Below, in pieces: positions 34,518-43,648 of a stretch of DNA of 64,000 nt. The stretch lies in assembly GCA_002415135.1 (NCBI GenBank), contig DIBY01000016.1, positions 1 through 64,000 on the forward strand, written 5' to 3'. Source of the stretch: Flavobacteriales bacterium UBA5040 (GTDB taxonomy: Bacteria > Bacteroidota > Bacteroidia > Flavobacteriales > Weeksellaceae). Within the stretch, counting starts at the first letter, position 1. Every line of letters starts with the position of its first letter. The notes under the pieces are model-generated. The model saw only the letters and a list, made by a program, of their open reading frames with translations, had not been told where the DNA came from and did not search any database. The position numbers and the translations under genes were made by a program.

Positions 34518-35987
34518 ATGAAAAAAGTAGTCATTATAGGATCCGGATTTTCAGCACTCGCTTCTGCCTGTTATATGTCTAAGGCAGGCTATTCTGTTCA
34601 GGTTTTAGAAAAAAACGAACAGTTGGGAGGCCGTGCTTCCCTATTAGAAATTGATGGGTTTAAGTTCGATATGGGTCCAAGTTGGTATTGGATGCCAGAT
34701 ATTTTCGAGCGGTTTTTCGCAGATTTTGGTAAAAAAGTTTCAGAATATTATCAGTTACAGAAGTTATCGCCAGGTTACAGAGTGGTTTTTGGTAAAGATG
34801 ATTACATTGATATCTCTGACGAACCTGAAAAAATCATAGCGAAATTCGAAGAAGTTGAACCAGGAAGTGGTAAACATCTTCGAAAATTCATGGAAGATTC
34901 CCGAAAGAATTATGATATCGCGATGAAAGATTTGGTTTATAATCCGGGAAAATCTTTACTAGAATTAGTCAGTTTAGAAACGGCTACGCGATTAAATTTA
35001 TTTGTTCAAAATATATCTCAGACCGTTCGCAAGAATATTAAAAATCCAAAGCTTCAAAGTATTTTAGAGTTTCCTGTTTTATTTTTAGGTGCAAAACCTC
35101 AGAATACGCCAGCGTTCTATAATTTTATGAATCACGCGGATTTTGGATTAGGAACCTGGTATCCGAAAGGAGGATTTAATGCTGTTGCTTTGGGTATAGT
35201 GAGACTTGCTAAAGAATTAGGGGTTGAGTTTCATGTCAATCAAAATGTTCTTGAAATTGAAACTGAAAATAACAAAGCAAAAAGAGTTAAAACAAGCACT
35301 GATTCTTTCGAAGCTGATTTGGTGATCTCTGGAGCAGATTACGCTCATACCGAGAAATTATTAAAAAAGGAGGAGAAAAATTATAGCGACGACTATTGGC
35401 AGAAGAAAGTTTTCGCGCCTTCGTCGTTCTTATATTATGTAGCCTTTGATAAAAAAGTTCCGGAACTTCAGCATCACAATTTATTTTTTGATACCGATTT
35501 CGGACAGCACGCAGTTGATATTTACGATGAACCTAAATTGCCAAAGAAACCTTTGTTCTACGCTAATTTTTCTTCTAAAACAGATTTAGATCTGTGTCCA
35601 GAAGGCCAGGAAGTTGGATTCTTCTTAATTCCGGTAGCCGTAGATCTAGAGGACAACCAGGATATCCACGATCGATATTTCGAATTAATAATGGATCGGG
35701 TACAAAAAAACATTGGCGTAGATTTACGCAGTTCAGTTCTCTTCAAAAAAAGTTTTGGCGTACAGGACTTCAAAGAGCGGTACAACTCTTGCCGTGGTAA
35801 TGCTTATGGCCTTGCCAACACTTTATTACAGACTTCTATCTTACGACCGAGCATCAGTAATAAAAAAATAAAAAATCTTTTCTACACAGGTCAACTGACC
35901 GTTCCGGGACCCGGAGTTCCGCCAGCTTTAATCTCTGGAAAAGTAGTGACAGATTACATTATTCAACATCAAAACAAAATATTCTAA
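34518..35987 (+). CDS. crtI: Phytoene desaturase
   Basis: The 489-residue FAD-dependent CrtI-type desaturase has the dinucleotide-binding N-terminus VVIIGSGFSALASACYMSKAG and LEKNEQLGGRAS, and the C-terminal LFYTGQLTVPGPGVPPALISGKVV. It converts phytoene toward lycopene. It is the first gene of the carotenoid operon, and crtB follows after two bases. Confidence 0.95.
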   Translation: MKKVVIIGSGFSALASACYMSKAGYSVQVLEKNEQLGGRASLLEIDGFKFDMGPSWYWMPDIFERFFADFGKKVSEYYQLQKLSPGYRVVFGKDDYIDISDEPEKIIAKFEEVEPGSGKHLRKFMEDSRKNYDIAMKDLVYNPGKSLLELVSLETATRLNLFVQNISQTVRKNIKNPKLQSILEFPVLFLGAKPQNTPAFYNFMNHADFGLGTWYPKGGFNAVALGIVRLAKELGVEFHVNQNVLEIETENNKAKRVKTSTDSFEADLVISGADYAHTEKLLKKEEKNYSDDYWQKKVFAPSSFLYYVAFDKKVPELQHHNLFFDTDFGQHAVDIYDEPKLPKKPLFYANFSSKTDLDLCPEGQEVGFFLIPVAVDLEDNQDIHDRYFELIMDRVQKNIGVDLRSSVLFKKSFGVQDFKERYNSCRGNAYGLANTLLQTSILRPSISNKKIKNLFYTGQLTVPGPGVPPALISGKVVTDYIIQHQNKIF

Positions 35988-35989
35988 CC

Positions 35990-36835
35990 ATGAATAATTT
36001 AGAAATTTTTAACGCATTTTGTGGACAATCTTCCAAGATGGTTACCGAAAAATACAGCACCTCGTTCTACAAGGCGTCTTCCCTATTTCAGCCAGAAATT
36101 CGTCAGCACATTTATAATATTTATGGTTTTGTACGCTTGGCGGATGAAATTGTAGATACTTTCCACGATTACGACAAAGTAAAATTAATGGCGGAATTTG
36201 AAAGAAACTACCATTCTGCAAAAGAAAACGGTATTTCATTAAATCCAATTCTACACTCGTTTTGTTTGACTCAAAGAGAAAAAAATATTCCTCAGGATTT
36301 GGTGGATGCTTTTTTACATTCCATGAAAATGGACCTTGGTGAAATCAAAGATCTGAATGACGAAAAATACAACGAGTACATTTATGGTTCAGCCGAAGTT
36401 GTTGGATTGATGTGTCTTAAAGTCTTTGTTGATGGTAATGTTCCAGAATACGAAAGATTGAAACCTTATGCTCAAAGTTTGGGTGCAGCTTTCCAGAAAA
36501 TTAACTTTTTAAGAGATATCAGCGCTGATTTTATTGATCTTAACCGAACTTATTTTCCAGGGGTTGATTTCAATAACTTTTCGGCACAGGATAAAATGGA
36601 AATTGAGAAAGACATTGCCAGAGATTTTGCCCACGCAAAAACCGGAATTAAAATGTTACCAATTTCTTGTAAATTAGCAGTTTTTATGGCTTATAAATAT
36701 TACTTCAATTTATTTAAAAAGATCAGAAAAACAAAACCAGAATTACTTTTGACAAAAAGAATCCGCGTTTCTAACGCTAGAAAAATGTATCTTTTTGGAG
36801 AAATGATTCTCAATAAAAATTTGAATTTACTTTAA
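35990..36835 (+). CDS. crtB: Phytoene synthase
   Basis: The 281-residue squalene/phytoene synthase family member has the two Asp-rich motifs: VRLADEIVDTFHD and LRDISADFIDLNRTYFP. It joins two geranylgeranyl diphosphates. It lacks a long N-terminal extension, as in other bacterial CrtB. The stop overlaps the next start by one base (TAATG). Confidence 0.93.
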   Translation: MNNLEIFNAFCGQSSKMVTEKYSTSFYKASSLFQPEIRQHIYNIYGFVRLADEIVDTFHDYDKVKLMAEFERNYHSAKENGISLNPILHSFCLTQREKNIPQDLVDAFLHSMKMDLGEIKDLNDEKYNEYIYGSAEVVGLMCLKVFVDGNVPEYERLKPYAQSLGAAFQKINFLRDISADFIDLNRTYFPGVDFNNFSAQDKMEIEKDIARDFAHAKTGIKMLPISCKLAVFMAYKYYFNLFKKIRKTKPELLLTKRIRVSNARKMYLFGEMILNKNLNLL

Positions 36836-37293
36836 TGAAAAGACTTACCTTCCTACTATTACTACTAATTTCTAATCTGATGTTTTCTCAAAATTTAAAA
36901 GAATATCGAGCCTTGCTACAAACAGGTGAAAAGTCAGAAAAGTCAGCTAAAACTTTGATTGACAAATCAACTACGGCTTACAAGAACTCGAAAGAACCAG
37001 TTTACCTGGGATTTTTAGCAGTAGGGAAATTCTTTATGGCAAAACATGCATTTAATCCTCTAAAGAAAATGTCATATTTTAATGAAGGAAAAAAATTAAT
37101 GGAAAACTCTTTGAAAGCAGAGCCAGACAATTTGGAAGTTAGATTGATGCGCCTTATCACGCAGGAAAGTGTGCCGAAAATTCTAGGATATTCTCAAAAT
37201 ATTTCAGAGGACAGAACTTACTTGACGCGGTCCTACAAAAACACAACCGATGAAGATTTAAAAATTTACATCAAAGATTATTTAAAATTATAA
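36835..37293 (+). CDS. Exported hypothetical protein in the carotenoid operon
   Basis: The 152-residue protein has a signal peptide (MKRLTFLLLLLISNLMFSQ) and an all-helical body with TPR-like patterning (GFLAVGKFFMAKHAFNPLKKMSYFNEGKKLMENSLKAEPDN). It is translationally coupled to crtB and two bases ahead of crtZ. Such proteins recur between crtB and crtZ in Flavobacteriia; function unknown. Confidence 0.75.
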   Translation: MKRLTFLLLLLISNLMFSQNLKEYRALLQTGEKSEKSAKTLIDKSTTAYKNSKEPVYLGFLAVGKFFMAKHAFNPLKKMSYFNEGKKLMENSLKAEPDNLEVRLMRLITQESVPKILGYSQNISEDRTYLTRSYKNTTDEDLKIYIKDYLKL

Positions 37294-37294
37294 A

Positions 37295-37768
37295 ATGGAA
37301 ATTATAGGATATTTATTATTAACAGCAATTGTCGTAGTTCTGATGGAAGCGGCAACTTGGCTTACTCATAAATTTATAATGCATGGTTTCGGATGGTATT
37401 TGCATGAAGATCATCATCAGCCAGGTTACCCGCATGTTTTTGAAAAGAACGATGCTTTTTTCATTGTTGGTGCAATCCCCAGCATTCTGCTCTTTTGGTT
37501 TGGAACAAGAGGTGGAATCAACTATTTGTTCTTTATCGGATTAGGAATTTTAATTTATGGAACTCTTTATTTTTTAGTTCATGATGTGTTAATTCACCGC
37601 CGTTTCAAATGGTTTGATAAAACCAATAACTGGTATTTGAAAGGGTTAAGAAAAGCGCATAAAATGCACCACAAGCATTTGGGAAAAGAAGAAGGCGAAT
37701 GTTTTGGAATGTTGTACGTTCCGATGAAATATTTCAAAGAGGCACGCATGTCAACTGTTAGAAAATAA
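37295..37768 (+). CDS. crtZ: Beta-carotene hydroxylase
   Basis: The 157-residue membrane di-iron hydroxylase of the fatty-acid hydroxylase superfamily has the His clusters THKFIMHGFGWYLHEDHH, HDVLIHRRF and KAHKMHHKHLGKEEGE, and four membrane segments. It makes zeaxanthin from beta-carotene. No lycopene cyclase gene is in the window, so the beta-carotene it needs must come from a cyclase elsewhere. Confidence 0.93.
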   Translation: MEIIGYLLLTAIVVVLMEAATWLTHKFIMHGFGWYLHEDHHQPGYPHVFEKNDAFFIVGAIPSILLFWFGTRGGINYLFFIGLGILIYGTLYFLVHDVLIHRRFKWFDKTNNWYLKGLRKAHKMHHKHLGKEEGECFGMLYVPMKYFKEARMSTVRK

Positions 37769-37873
37769 GGTCTTTTATCTGACAACATTTTTCTCAAAAC
37801 TTTAAATAAAAAAATTGAATCGTCCGGAAGCATTTCGTATTATGGAATTGCTACACTGGATGATGAATTACGA
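37769..37873 (+). other. Possible gene remnant after crtZ
   Basis: In frame with the crtZ stop, the spacer reads LLSDNIFLKTLNKKIESSG, then SISYYGIATLDDELRLNGY and a stop. It is protein-like for 34 codons but has no start or ribosome-binding site. It could be the fossil of a lost gene or C-terminal extension, or chance. Confidence 0.3.
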
Positions 37874-37915
37874 TTAAATGGTTATTGATAAAATAACGAA
37901 ATCTCTCCACGATCA

Positions 37916-38401
37916 ATGAAAATTAACATCACTAAACAATCTGGAATTTATACTTTAACTTCCGAACAGATTTTGCCTCTTTCATTAGAAAAAGCGTGGG
38001 AGTTTTTTACGTTGCCTACCAACTTAGATAAAATTACGCCAGGTGAAATGGAGTTTCGTATTACCAATAATCCACCCAACAAAACGTATAAAGGACAAAT
38101 CATTACTTACAAAATCGGCATTCTACCCGGAATCAGTTCCAATTGGGTTACCGAAATTACGCATTTAGAAGATCGACAGTTCTTCGTAGATGAACAAAGA
38201 TTTGGACCATACGCAATGTGCCATCACGAACACCATTTTAAAGAAATTTCAGCAAATGAAGTTTTGATGACGGATATCGTGAACTATAAAATGCCATTTG
38301 GCATTTTAGGAGATTTATTTGGTGGTAAATTAGTAACCAATAAGGTTAAATTTATTTTTGAAAGCCGTTATACCATTTTAGAAAAATTCCTTACTTCATG
38401 A
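37916..38401 (+). CDS. SRPBCC-family ligand-binding protein
   Basis: The 161-residue START/polyketide-cyclase-fold protein starts YTLTSEQILPLSLEKAWEFF, followed by LDKITPGEMEFRI and RFGPYAMCHHEHHFKEI. Such proteins bind hydrophobic ligands in a helix-grip cavity. The ATGA overlap with the next gene shows translational coupling. Its place in the carotenoid cluster suggests a lipid or carotenoid ligand, by inference. Confidence 0.82.
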   Translation: MKINITKQSGIYTLTSEQILPLSLEKAWEFFTLPTNLDKITPGEMEFRITNNPPNKTYKGQIITYKIGILPGISSNWVTEITHLEDRQFFVDEQRFGPYAMCHHEHHFKEISANEVLMTDIVNYKMPFGILGDLFGGKLVTNKVKFIFESRYTILEKFLTS

Positions 38402-39825
38402 AAATATTACTTACAGGCGTTACAGGTTACATTGGCAAAAGACTTCTCATTCAATTATTAGAAGAAGGTCATCATATCGTATGTTCTGTAAGAGATAAAA
38501 ATAGATTTGGTCTTAATTTATTTAAAGAAAAACTCAACCAGATCGAAGTTATTGAGAATGATTTTTTAGATGAATCTACTTTAAATAATATTCCAAAAGA
38601 TATTGATACTGCTTATTATCTTATTCACTCCATGTCTTCAAGTGACGGAGATTTTAAGGAAAAAGAAAAAACTTCAGCCGATAATTTCCGCGTAGCTTTA
38701 GAAAACACCGATGTTAAGCAGGTCATTTTTTTAACTGGAATTATCAATGAAGAAAAGCTCTCCAAACATTTAGAATCAAGAAAAGCAGTTGAAGCAGCTT
38801 TAGCCAGTTCCATCTACGGCTTAACAAGTCTGCGAGCTGGAATTATTGTTGGGTCTGGAAGTGCTTCTTTTGAGATCATTCGCGATCTGGTAGAGAAATT
38901 ACCGGTAATGATCACACCAAAATGGTTGAATACGAAATGTCAGCCGATTGCCATTAGAAATGTGATCCAGTTTTTGGTAGGTGTTTTAGGAAAGGAATTT
39001 ACCTATAATCAAAATTATGATATTGCCGGAACCACTGTGGTTACCTACAAGCAAATGTTGCTGCAATATGCGGAGATTAGAGGCTTGAAACGTTATATTT
39101 TCATCGTTCCGGTTATGACGCCAAGATTGTCCTCCTACTGGCTGTATTTCGTTACTTCAACGAGTTATTTTTTAGCCGTAAACCTGGTAGACAGTATGAA
39201 AATTGATGTCGTTGCCAACAAAAATAATTTAGCCGAAAAATTAGATATTCACCTTTTTTCTTATCAGGAAGCAATTCGTTTGGCTTTCGATAAAATCAAA
39301 CAGAATGATGTATTGTCGAGTTGGTTTGATTCGTTTAGCAATCAGTTTCACAGCCGAAAAGTTTGGCAATATTTAGAAGTTCCTGAAGAAGGTTGCTTCA
39401 AAGATATTCGCGACGAAAAAGTGGACGATGAAGAAAAAGCATTTGACCGCGTTTTCAGCATTGGTGGAAAAACAGGTTGGTATTATGCCGATTTTTTGTG
39501 GAGAATTCGCGGATTTTTAGATAAACTTTTTGGTGGCGTTGGTCTGCGAAGAGGTCGAAGAAATATGAATAGTTTAGAAGCTGGTGATTCTGTTGACTTC
39601 TGGCGTGTTTTGTATGCCAATCGTGAAGAGAAAAGATTGTTGCTGTTTGCTGAAATGAAACTTCCGGGAGAAGCTTGGTTGGAGTTTAAAATAAAAGACG
39701 GGATCTTGCATCAAGAAGCAACTTTCCGTCCGCTTGGTTTATCGGGAAGATTGTACTGGTATTCTGTATTGCCTTTTCACGGCTTGATCTTTAATGGAAT
39801 GCTAAAAAAATTAGCTGGCAAATAA
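38398..39825 (+). CDS. SDR (NmrA-like) protein with DUF2867 C-terminal domain
   Basis: The 475-residue two-domain protein has an N-terminal Rossmann domain (MKILLTGVTGYIGKRLLIQLL) and a hydrophobic segment near residues 225-265. The C-terminal DUF2867 region covers about 350-475 (FDRVFSIGGKTGWYYADFLW, RRGRRNMNSLEAGDSVDFWRV, LPGEAWLEFKI). These are often next to SRPBCC genes. Enzymatic function not established; an NAD(P)-dependent change of a lipid or pigment is plausible. Confidence 0.85.
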   Translation: MKILLTGVTGYIGKRLLIQLLEEGHHIVCSVRDKNRFGLNLFKEKLNQIEVIENDFLDESTLNNIPKDIDTAYYLIHSMSSSDGDFKEKEKTSADNFRVALENTDVKQVIFLTGIINEEKLSKHLESRKAVEAALASSIYGLTSLRAGIIVGSGSASFEIIRDLVEKLPVMITPKWLNTKCQPIAIRNVIQFLVGVLGKEFTYNQNYDIAGTTVVTYKQMLLQYAEIRGLKRYIFIVPVMTPRLSSYWLYFVTSTSYFLAVNLVDSMKIDVVANKNNLAEKLDIHLFSYQEAIRLAFDKIKQNDVLSSWFDSFSNQFHSRKVWQYLEVPEEGCFKDIRDEKVDDEEKAFDRVFSIGGKTGWYYADFLWRIRGFLDKLFGGVGLRRGRRNMNSLEAGDSVDFWRVLYANREEKRLLLFAEMKLPGEAWLEFKIKDGILHQEATFRPLGLSGRLYWYSVLPFHGLIFNGMLKKLAGK

Positions 39826-40004
39826 TCAAATTTAGAAAGATAAAAACTTGCTACTTTGTTGCATCAATTTGGTCCAATTAAATAAAGCTGAAAAACCAAC
39901 TCCTCAAAACAACCAACACAACAAAGGCAAGATAAGAGAATATTCTCTTTTCATCATGTGTTATAGAATCATTGCAAAGGTAACTGCACTACTCTATTTC
40001 TCAC
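39826..40004. other. Spacer between convergent genes
   Basis: No ORF or RNA gene is recognised. A perfect palindrome AGAGAATATTCTCT lies at 39935-39948, without a T-run. A CAAAGGTA (minus-strand TACCTTTG) at 39974-39981 resembles a -7 element but has no gene behind it. Confidence 0.4.
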
Positions 40005-40619
40005 TTAACATATGTTAATTTCGCCTTTTTTAAATCGTTCTGCTTTGATTCTGGACAGATGAACTGCGGATATATTAAACCAAGAAGCGATATGTTTCAT
40101 AGGAACAACATCTAAATATTTGGCGAAAAAATTTTCTACATGTTCATAATTACTGTTGGCATTATTAAAATGAATGGTCGTTGTGATTTTGAATAAATTA
40201 AGAAAATGAGTTTCCATAATTGCGATACCAACTAAAGCCCATTCGTGATACGTAGTGTAAAGATTAAGCAGAACTTCGCGATCAATAGAGAAAATAAGAG
40301 AATCTTCGTAGATATGAATATTGCATTTACTTATGGCTTGCAGATTAAAACTTTCATAATCGGTTACAAAACTCATTTCTGGCTCCAGCCAAAGCGTTTT
40401 TTCTTCACCATCTTCGCCTACAAAATAACAGCGGGAAATTGATTTTTCGACAAAAAACACATTTCTGCAAAGCTCCCCAACTTTCACAATATCATCGCCC
40501 GCTTTACAGTCTGATAATTGAAATTGATTTAAACCGATATTTAAAATTTCTAAATCGAAATCTGGTTTGTAGGATAATATCTTTTCTCTCAGCTTCTGCT
40601 TAAATCTGGTACTTGCCAT
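40005..40619 (-). CDS. Crp/Fnr-family transcriptional regulator
   Basis: The 204-residue protein has a cyclic-nucleotide-binding-like beta-roll (KAGDDIVKVGELCRNVFFVEKSISRCYFV) and a C-terminal winged helix (MKHIASWFNISAVHLSRIKAERFKK). The effector-site consensus is degenerate, so it probably does not bind cAMP, as is common for Bacteroidota members. It lies 11 bases downstream of ggt and is likely co-transcribed with it. Confidence 0.85.
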   Translation of the reverse strand: MASTRFKQKLREKILSYKPDFDLEILNIGLNQFQLSDCKAGDDIVKVGELCRNVFFVEKSISRCYFVGEDGEEKTLWLEPEMSFVTDYESFNLQAISKCNIHIYEDSLIFSIDREVLLNLYTTYHEWALVGIAIMETHFLNLFKITTTIHFNNANSNYEHVENFFAKYLDVVPMKHIASWFNISAVHLSRIKAERFKKGEINIC

Positions 40620-40630
40620 TTTTTTTAATT

Positions 40631-42316
40631 TTATTCAACTCCAACTGAATCGTCTCCACGTCCGTCTGCAACTGCGGTAGCGTTTCCGTTTTCATCGATT
40701 ACGATCATTTCTGTTCTGGCAATTTGCGCAGTTTTTTCGATGGTATATTTATTTTTTTCTAAATCTAAAATTGTCGTTTCAGGAAAGTTCTTTTCTACCA
40801 GAACACTTTCAGGCAGCCATTGATGATGAAATTTCGGCAAATTAACAGCCATATTTGGACTCAATTTAAAATCGATAATATTAACAATCGATTGGTAAAC
40901 CGCCGTCGGAATTGTAGTTCCTCCAGGAGTTCCCACGATAATGTACGGCTTATTATTTTTCATCACAATCGTCGGCGTCATCGAACTCAACATTCTTTTT
41001 CCGGGTTGAATAGCGTTGGCTTCACCACCAACTGCACCAAACATATTAGGAACTCCAGGTTTTACGGAGAAGTCATCCATCTCATTATTTAATAAAAATC
41101 CTGCTCCCGAAACGACCACTTTACTTCCGTATAAACCGTTGATGGTTGTGGTAACCGACACCGCATTTCCTTCTTTATCGATAATTGAAATGTGCGTAGT
41201 CTCAGTAGATTCTTTGGGTTGCGAAATTATTTTTCCAACTTCTGAACTAGGAGTTGCACGATTCATAGTAAACGATTTCCAACGGCTTTTCAGATAGTCG
41301 TCAGAAATTAACATTTCCGTTTGATCTTTAATGAATTGAGGGTCGCCCATATATTCTGCTCGGTCAGCAAAAGAACGGCGTTCGGCTTCGACCATAATCT
41401 GCACGGCTGGAGTTGAGTTTTGCTGGTATTTTTCTAAATTTTCAAAACTGCTCATTTTCAACATTTGCGCTAACAGAATTCCACCACTTGAAGGCAAAGG
41501 CATCGAGACGATCTCGGTTCCTTTATAATTAAAAGAGATCGGTTTTCTTTCGACTACTTTGTAGTTTTTCAAATCATTTAAAGTGATGATTCCGTTTCCG
41601 CGTTTCATTTCATCCACAATAAGTTGAGCGGTTTTCCCTTCATAAAAACCTTTTGCGCCATTTTTCTGAATTAACTTTAAAGTCGCCGCCAATTCTGTTT
41701 GAATTAAAAGATCACCCTGTTTCCACGGTGTTGATTTTTGAAAGACGGTTTTGTTTTTATTATGTTGATGAAAATAATCCATTTGATTGTTGAGTAAGTT
41801 GGCTTCTCTTTGAGTCACCGCAAATCCTTGTTCTGCCAAATCAATCGCGGGCTGAATCAGTTGGTCCATCGGAAGTTTTGCATGCTTTAAGGTAGCAAAA
41901 AATCCAGCTACCGAACCCGGAATTCCCACTGCTAATCTTCCGTTTTGAGAAAGATCCGTATTGGCATTTCCTTTTTTATCGAGGTACATATCTCGGGATG
42001 ATTTCTCTGGAGCCGTTTCCCGGAAATCAATGGTGAATTTTTCGCCATTATCTTTAACGCCGACCAGAAATCCGCCACCACCAATATTTCCTGCTTGTGG
42101 ATAAACGACCGCTAAAGCATATTGAGTAGCAATCACTGCATCATAAGCATTTCCGCCCATTTTCATGATCTTTGCGCCAGCTTCACTCGCTAATGGATGT
42201 GCAGAAACTACCAAACCTTTATTTTTGGTGTGAATCTCTTTTACAATATTAATATCCGTGAATTGCGCAAAGGCAAACTGGGAAACAACTAAGAAGGATA
42301 GAAACAGTTTTTTCAT
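40631..42316 (-). CDS. ggt: Gamma-glutamyltransferase
   Basis: The 561-residue exported Ntn-hydrolase has a signal peptide (to about residue 19). The self-cleaving nucleophile is Thr374 in STETTHISIIDKEGNAVSVTT. Substrate loops are PLPSSGGILLAQML and SGAGFLLNNEMDDF. It degrades glutathione and transfers gamma-glutamyl groups in the periplasm. A TATTTTTG element on the minus strand (42341-42334) may drive it. Confidence 0.93.
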   Translation of the reverse strand: MKKLFLSFLVVSQFAFAQFTDINIVKEIHTKNKGLVVSAHPLASEAGAKIMKMGGNAYDAVIATQYALAVVYPQAGNIGGGGFLVGVKDNGEKFTIDFRETAPEKSSRDMYLDKKGNANTDLSQNGRLAVGIPGSVAGFFATLKHAKLPMDQLIQPAIDLAEQGFAVTQREANLLNNQMDYFHQHNKNKTVFQKSTPWKQGDLLIQTELAATLKLIQKNGAKGFYEGKTAQLIVDEMKRGNGIITLNDLKNYKVVERKPISFNYKGTEIVSMPLPSSGGILLAQMLKMSSFENLEKYQQNSTPAVQIMVEAERRSFADRAEYMGDPQFIKDQTEMLISDDYLKSRWKSFTMNRATPSSEVGKIISQPKESTETTHISIIDKEGNAVSVTTTINGLYGSKVVVSGAGFLLNNEMDDFSVKPGVPNMFGAVGGEANAIQPGKRMLSSMTPTIVMKNNKPYIIVGTPGGTTIPTAVYQSIVNIIDFKLSPNMAVNLPKFHHQWLPESVLVEKNFPETTILDLEKNKYTIEKTAQIARTEMIVIDENGNATAVADGRGDDSVGVE

Positions 42317-42387
42317 GTGGAAAATAATTTTATCAAAAATAAGGAATTCTAATATAAAAACGGAGATTTATAATGAAGTCCTGAGTC

Positions 42388-42476
42388 GCGACCCGACTTG
42401 AATGAAGCTCATTTTTTTTAGCGCTGGAACTAGAAAGGCAAAAAATAGCGGGAATGGAAGGCGGAAAAAGTCGCCC
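42388..42476 (+). repeat. Dispersed intergenic repeat, copy D (89 bp)
   Basis: It starts GCGACCCG and ends GTCGCCC, the same length as copy C, sharing GCTGGAA, AAGGCAAAAAA and GGAAGnCGGA in order. It lies in the divergent spacer between ggt and the threonine dehydrogenase gene. Confidence 0.8.
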
Positions 42477-42522
42477 AAAAAATTATTTTGTGAATAGTAT
42501 TTCTTTTCAGACTCGATTTTAT

Positions 42523-42530
42523 TAAATTTG
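42523..42530 (+). promoter_or_regulatory. -7 element TAAATTTG of the threonine dehydrogenase gene
   Basis: It is an exact consensus match 21 bases before the ATG at 42552. Confidence 0.6.
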
Positions 42531-42551
42531 CGTCAAATCTAAAATCTAAAA

Positions 42552-43517
42552 ATGGAATCGCAAACGGAAAAAATTCTTATCACCGGAGCCCTCGGACAAA
42601 TTGGTACCGAACTGACCAATCGATTAGTTGAAATTCATGGCGCCGAAAATGTGGTCGCTTCTGGCCTTGACCGTTGGGATAAAAACCTGACATCCGCTGG
42701 ATTCTATGAAAGAATGGATGTGACCAATACGCAACTGGTTAGACAAGTCATCAAAGATTACGGCATTACGACCGTTTATCATCTGGCTTCTCTCCTATCT
42801 GGAACGTCTGAAAAACAGCCTCTTTTTGCGTGGAAACTCAATATAGAACCTTTGCTGCAATTTTGTGAAATGGCGAAGGAAGGTTTGCTTCAAAAAATTT
42901 TCTGGCCAAGTTCTATCGCCGTTTTTGGAACAGGAATTCCGAAAGAAAATGTAGGACAGGAAGTGGTTTTAAATCCGACAACTGTTTACGGAATTTCGAA
43001 AATGGCGGGCGAAAAATGGTGCGAATATTACAATACTAAATTCGGAGTTGATGTAAGAAGCATCCGTTATCCTGGTTTGATTTCCTGGAAAACTCCTGCT
43101 GGTGGTGGAACGACTGATTATGCTGTAGAAATTTTCTACGAAGCGGTTGAAGAAGGAAAATACACCAGTTTTATTTCTGAAAACACCGGAATGCCGATGT
43201 TATATATGAGTGATGCAATTAAAGCAACACTTGATCTGATGGCAGCTCCAAAAGAAAGCTTAACCGTTCACACTGCCTATAATTTAGGTGGAATGTCTTT
43301 CACACCTAAAGAATTAGCCGAAGAAATTAAGAAAGAGATCCCTGAATTTACGATTGATTATAAGCCCGATTTCCGTCAGGAAATTGCGGATTCGTGGCCA
43401 GCCTCGATTGATGATTCGGTAGCCAAAAAAGATTGGGGACTTTCTTACGACTACGGCATCACCGAAATGACGCAAGATATGTTGACCAATTTAAAAGTGA
43501 AGTTGGCAAAAAATTAA
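42552..43517 (+). CDS. L-threonine 3-dehydrogenase, short-chain (SDR) type
   Basis: The 321-residue extended-SDR enzyme has NAD motif ITGALGQIG, catalytic YGISK, and the diagnostic segment RYPGLISWKTPAGGGTTDYA of the non-zinc threonine dehydrogenases known from Flavobacterium. It converts threonine to 2-amino-3-oxobutyrate. It is monocistronic, with its own promoter and strong terminator. Confidence 0.9.
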   Translation: MESQTEKILITGALGQIGTELTNRLVEIHGAENVVASGLDRWDKNLTSAGFYERMDVTNTQLVRQVIKDYGITTVYHLASLLSGTSEKQPLFAWKLNIEPLLQFCEMAKEGLLQKIFWPSSIAVFGTGIPKENVGQEVVLNPTTVYGISKMAGEKWCEYYNTKFGVDVRSIRYPGLISWKTPAGGGTTDYAVEIFYEAVEEGKYTSFISENTGMPMLYMSDAIKATLDLMAAPKESLTVHTAYNLGGMSFTPKELAEEIKKEIPEFTIDYKPDFRQEIADSWPASIDDSVAKKDWGLSYDYGITEMTQDMLTNLKVKLAKN

Positions 43518-43568
43518 AACGAACGTTTCTTCTTTATTAACAAGGAAAGAAAGTTCAGTTCAATAATC

Positions 43569-43618
43569 ATCTGCAAAATCAAAGGAAATAGCGTTTCTGG
43601 ATTTTGCAGATTTTTTTT
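43569..43618 (+). terminator. Intrinsic terminator
   Basis: A 12-bp perfect stem ATCTGCAAAATC / GATTTTGCAGAT has a 19-base loop and T8. Confidence 0.9.
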
Positions 43619-43648
43619 ATACTTTCACCAAAACATTCTTATAACAAA

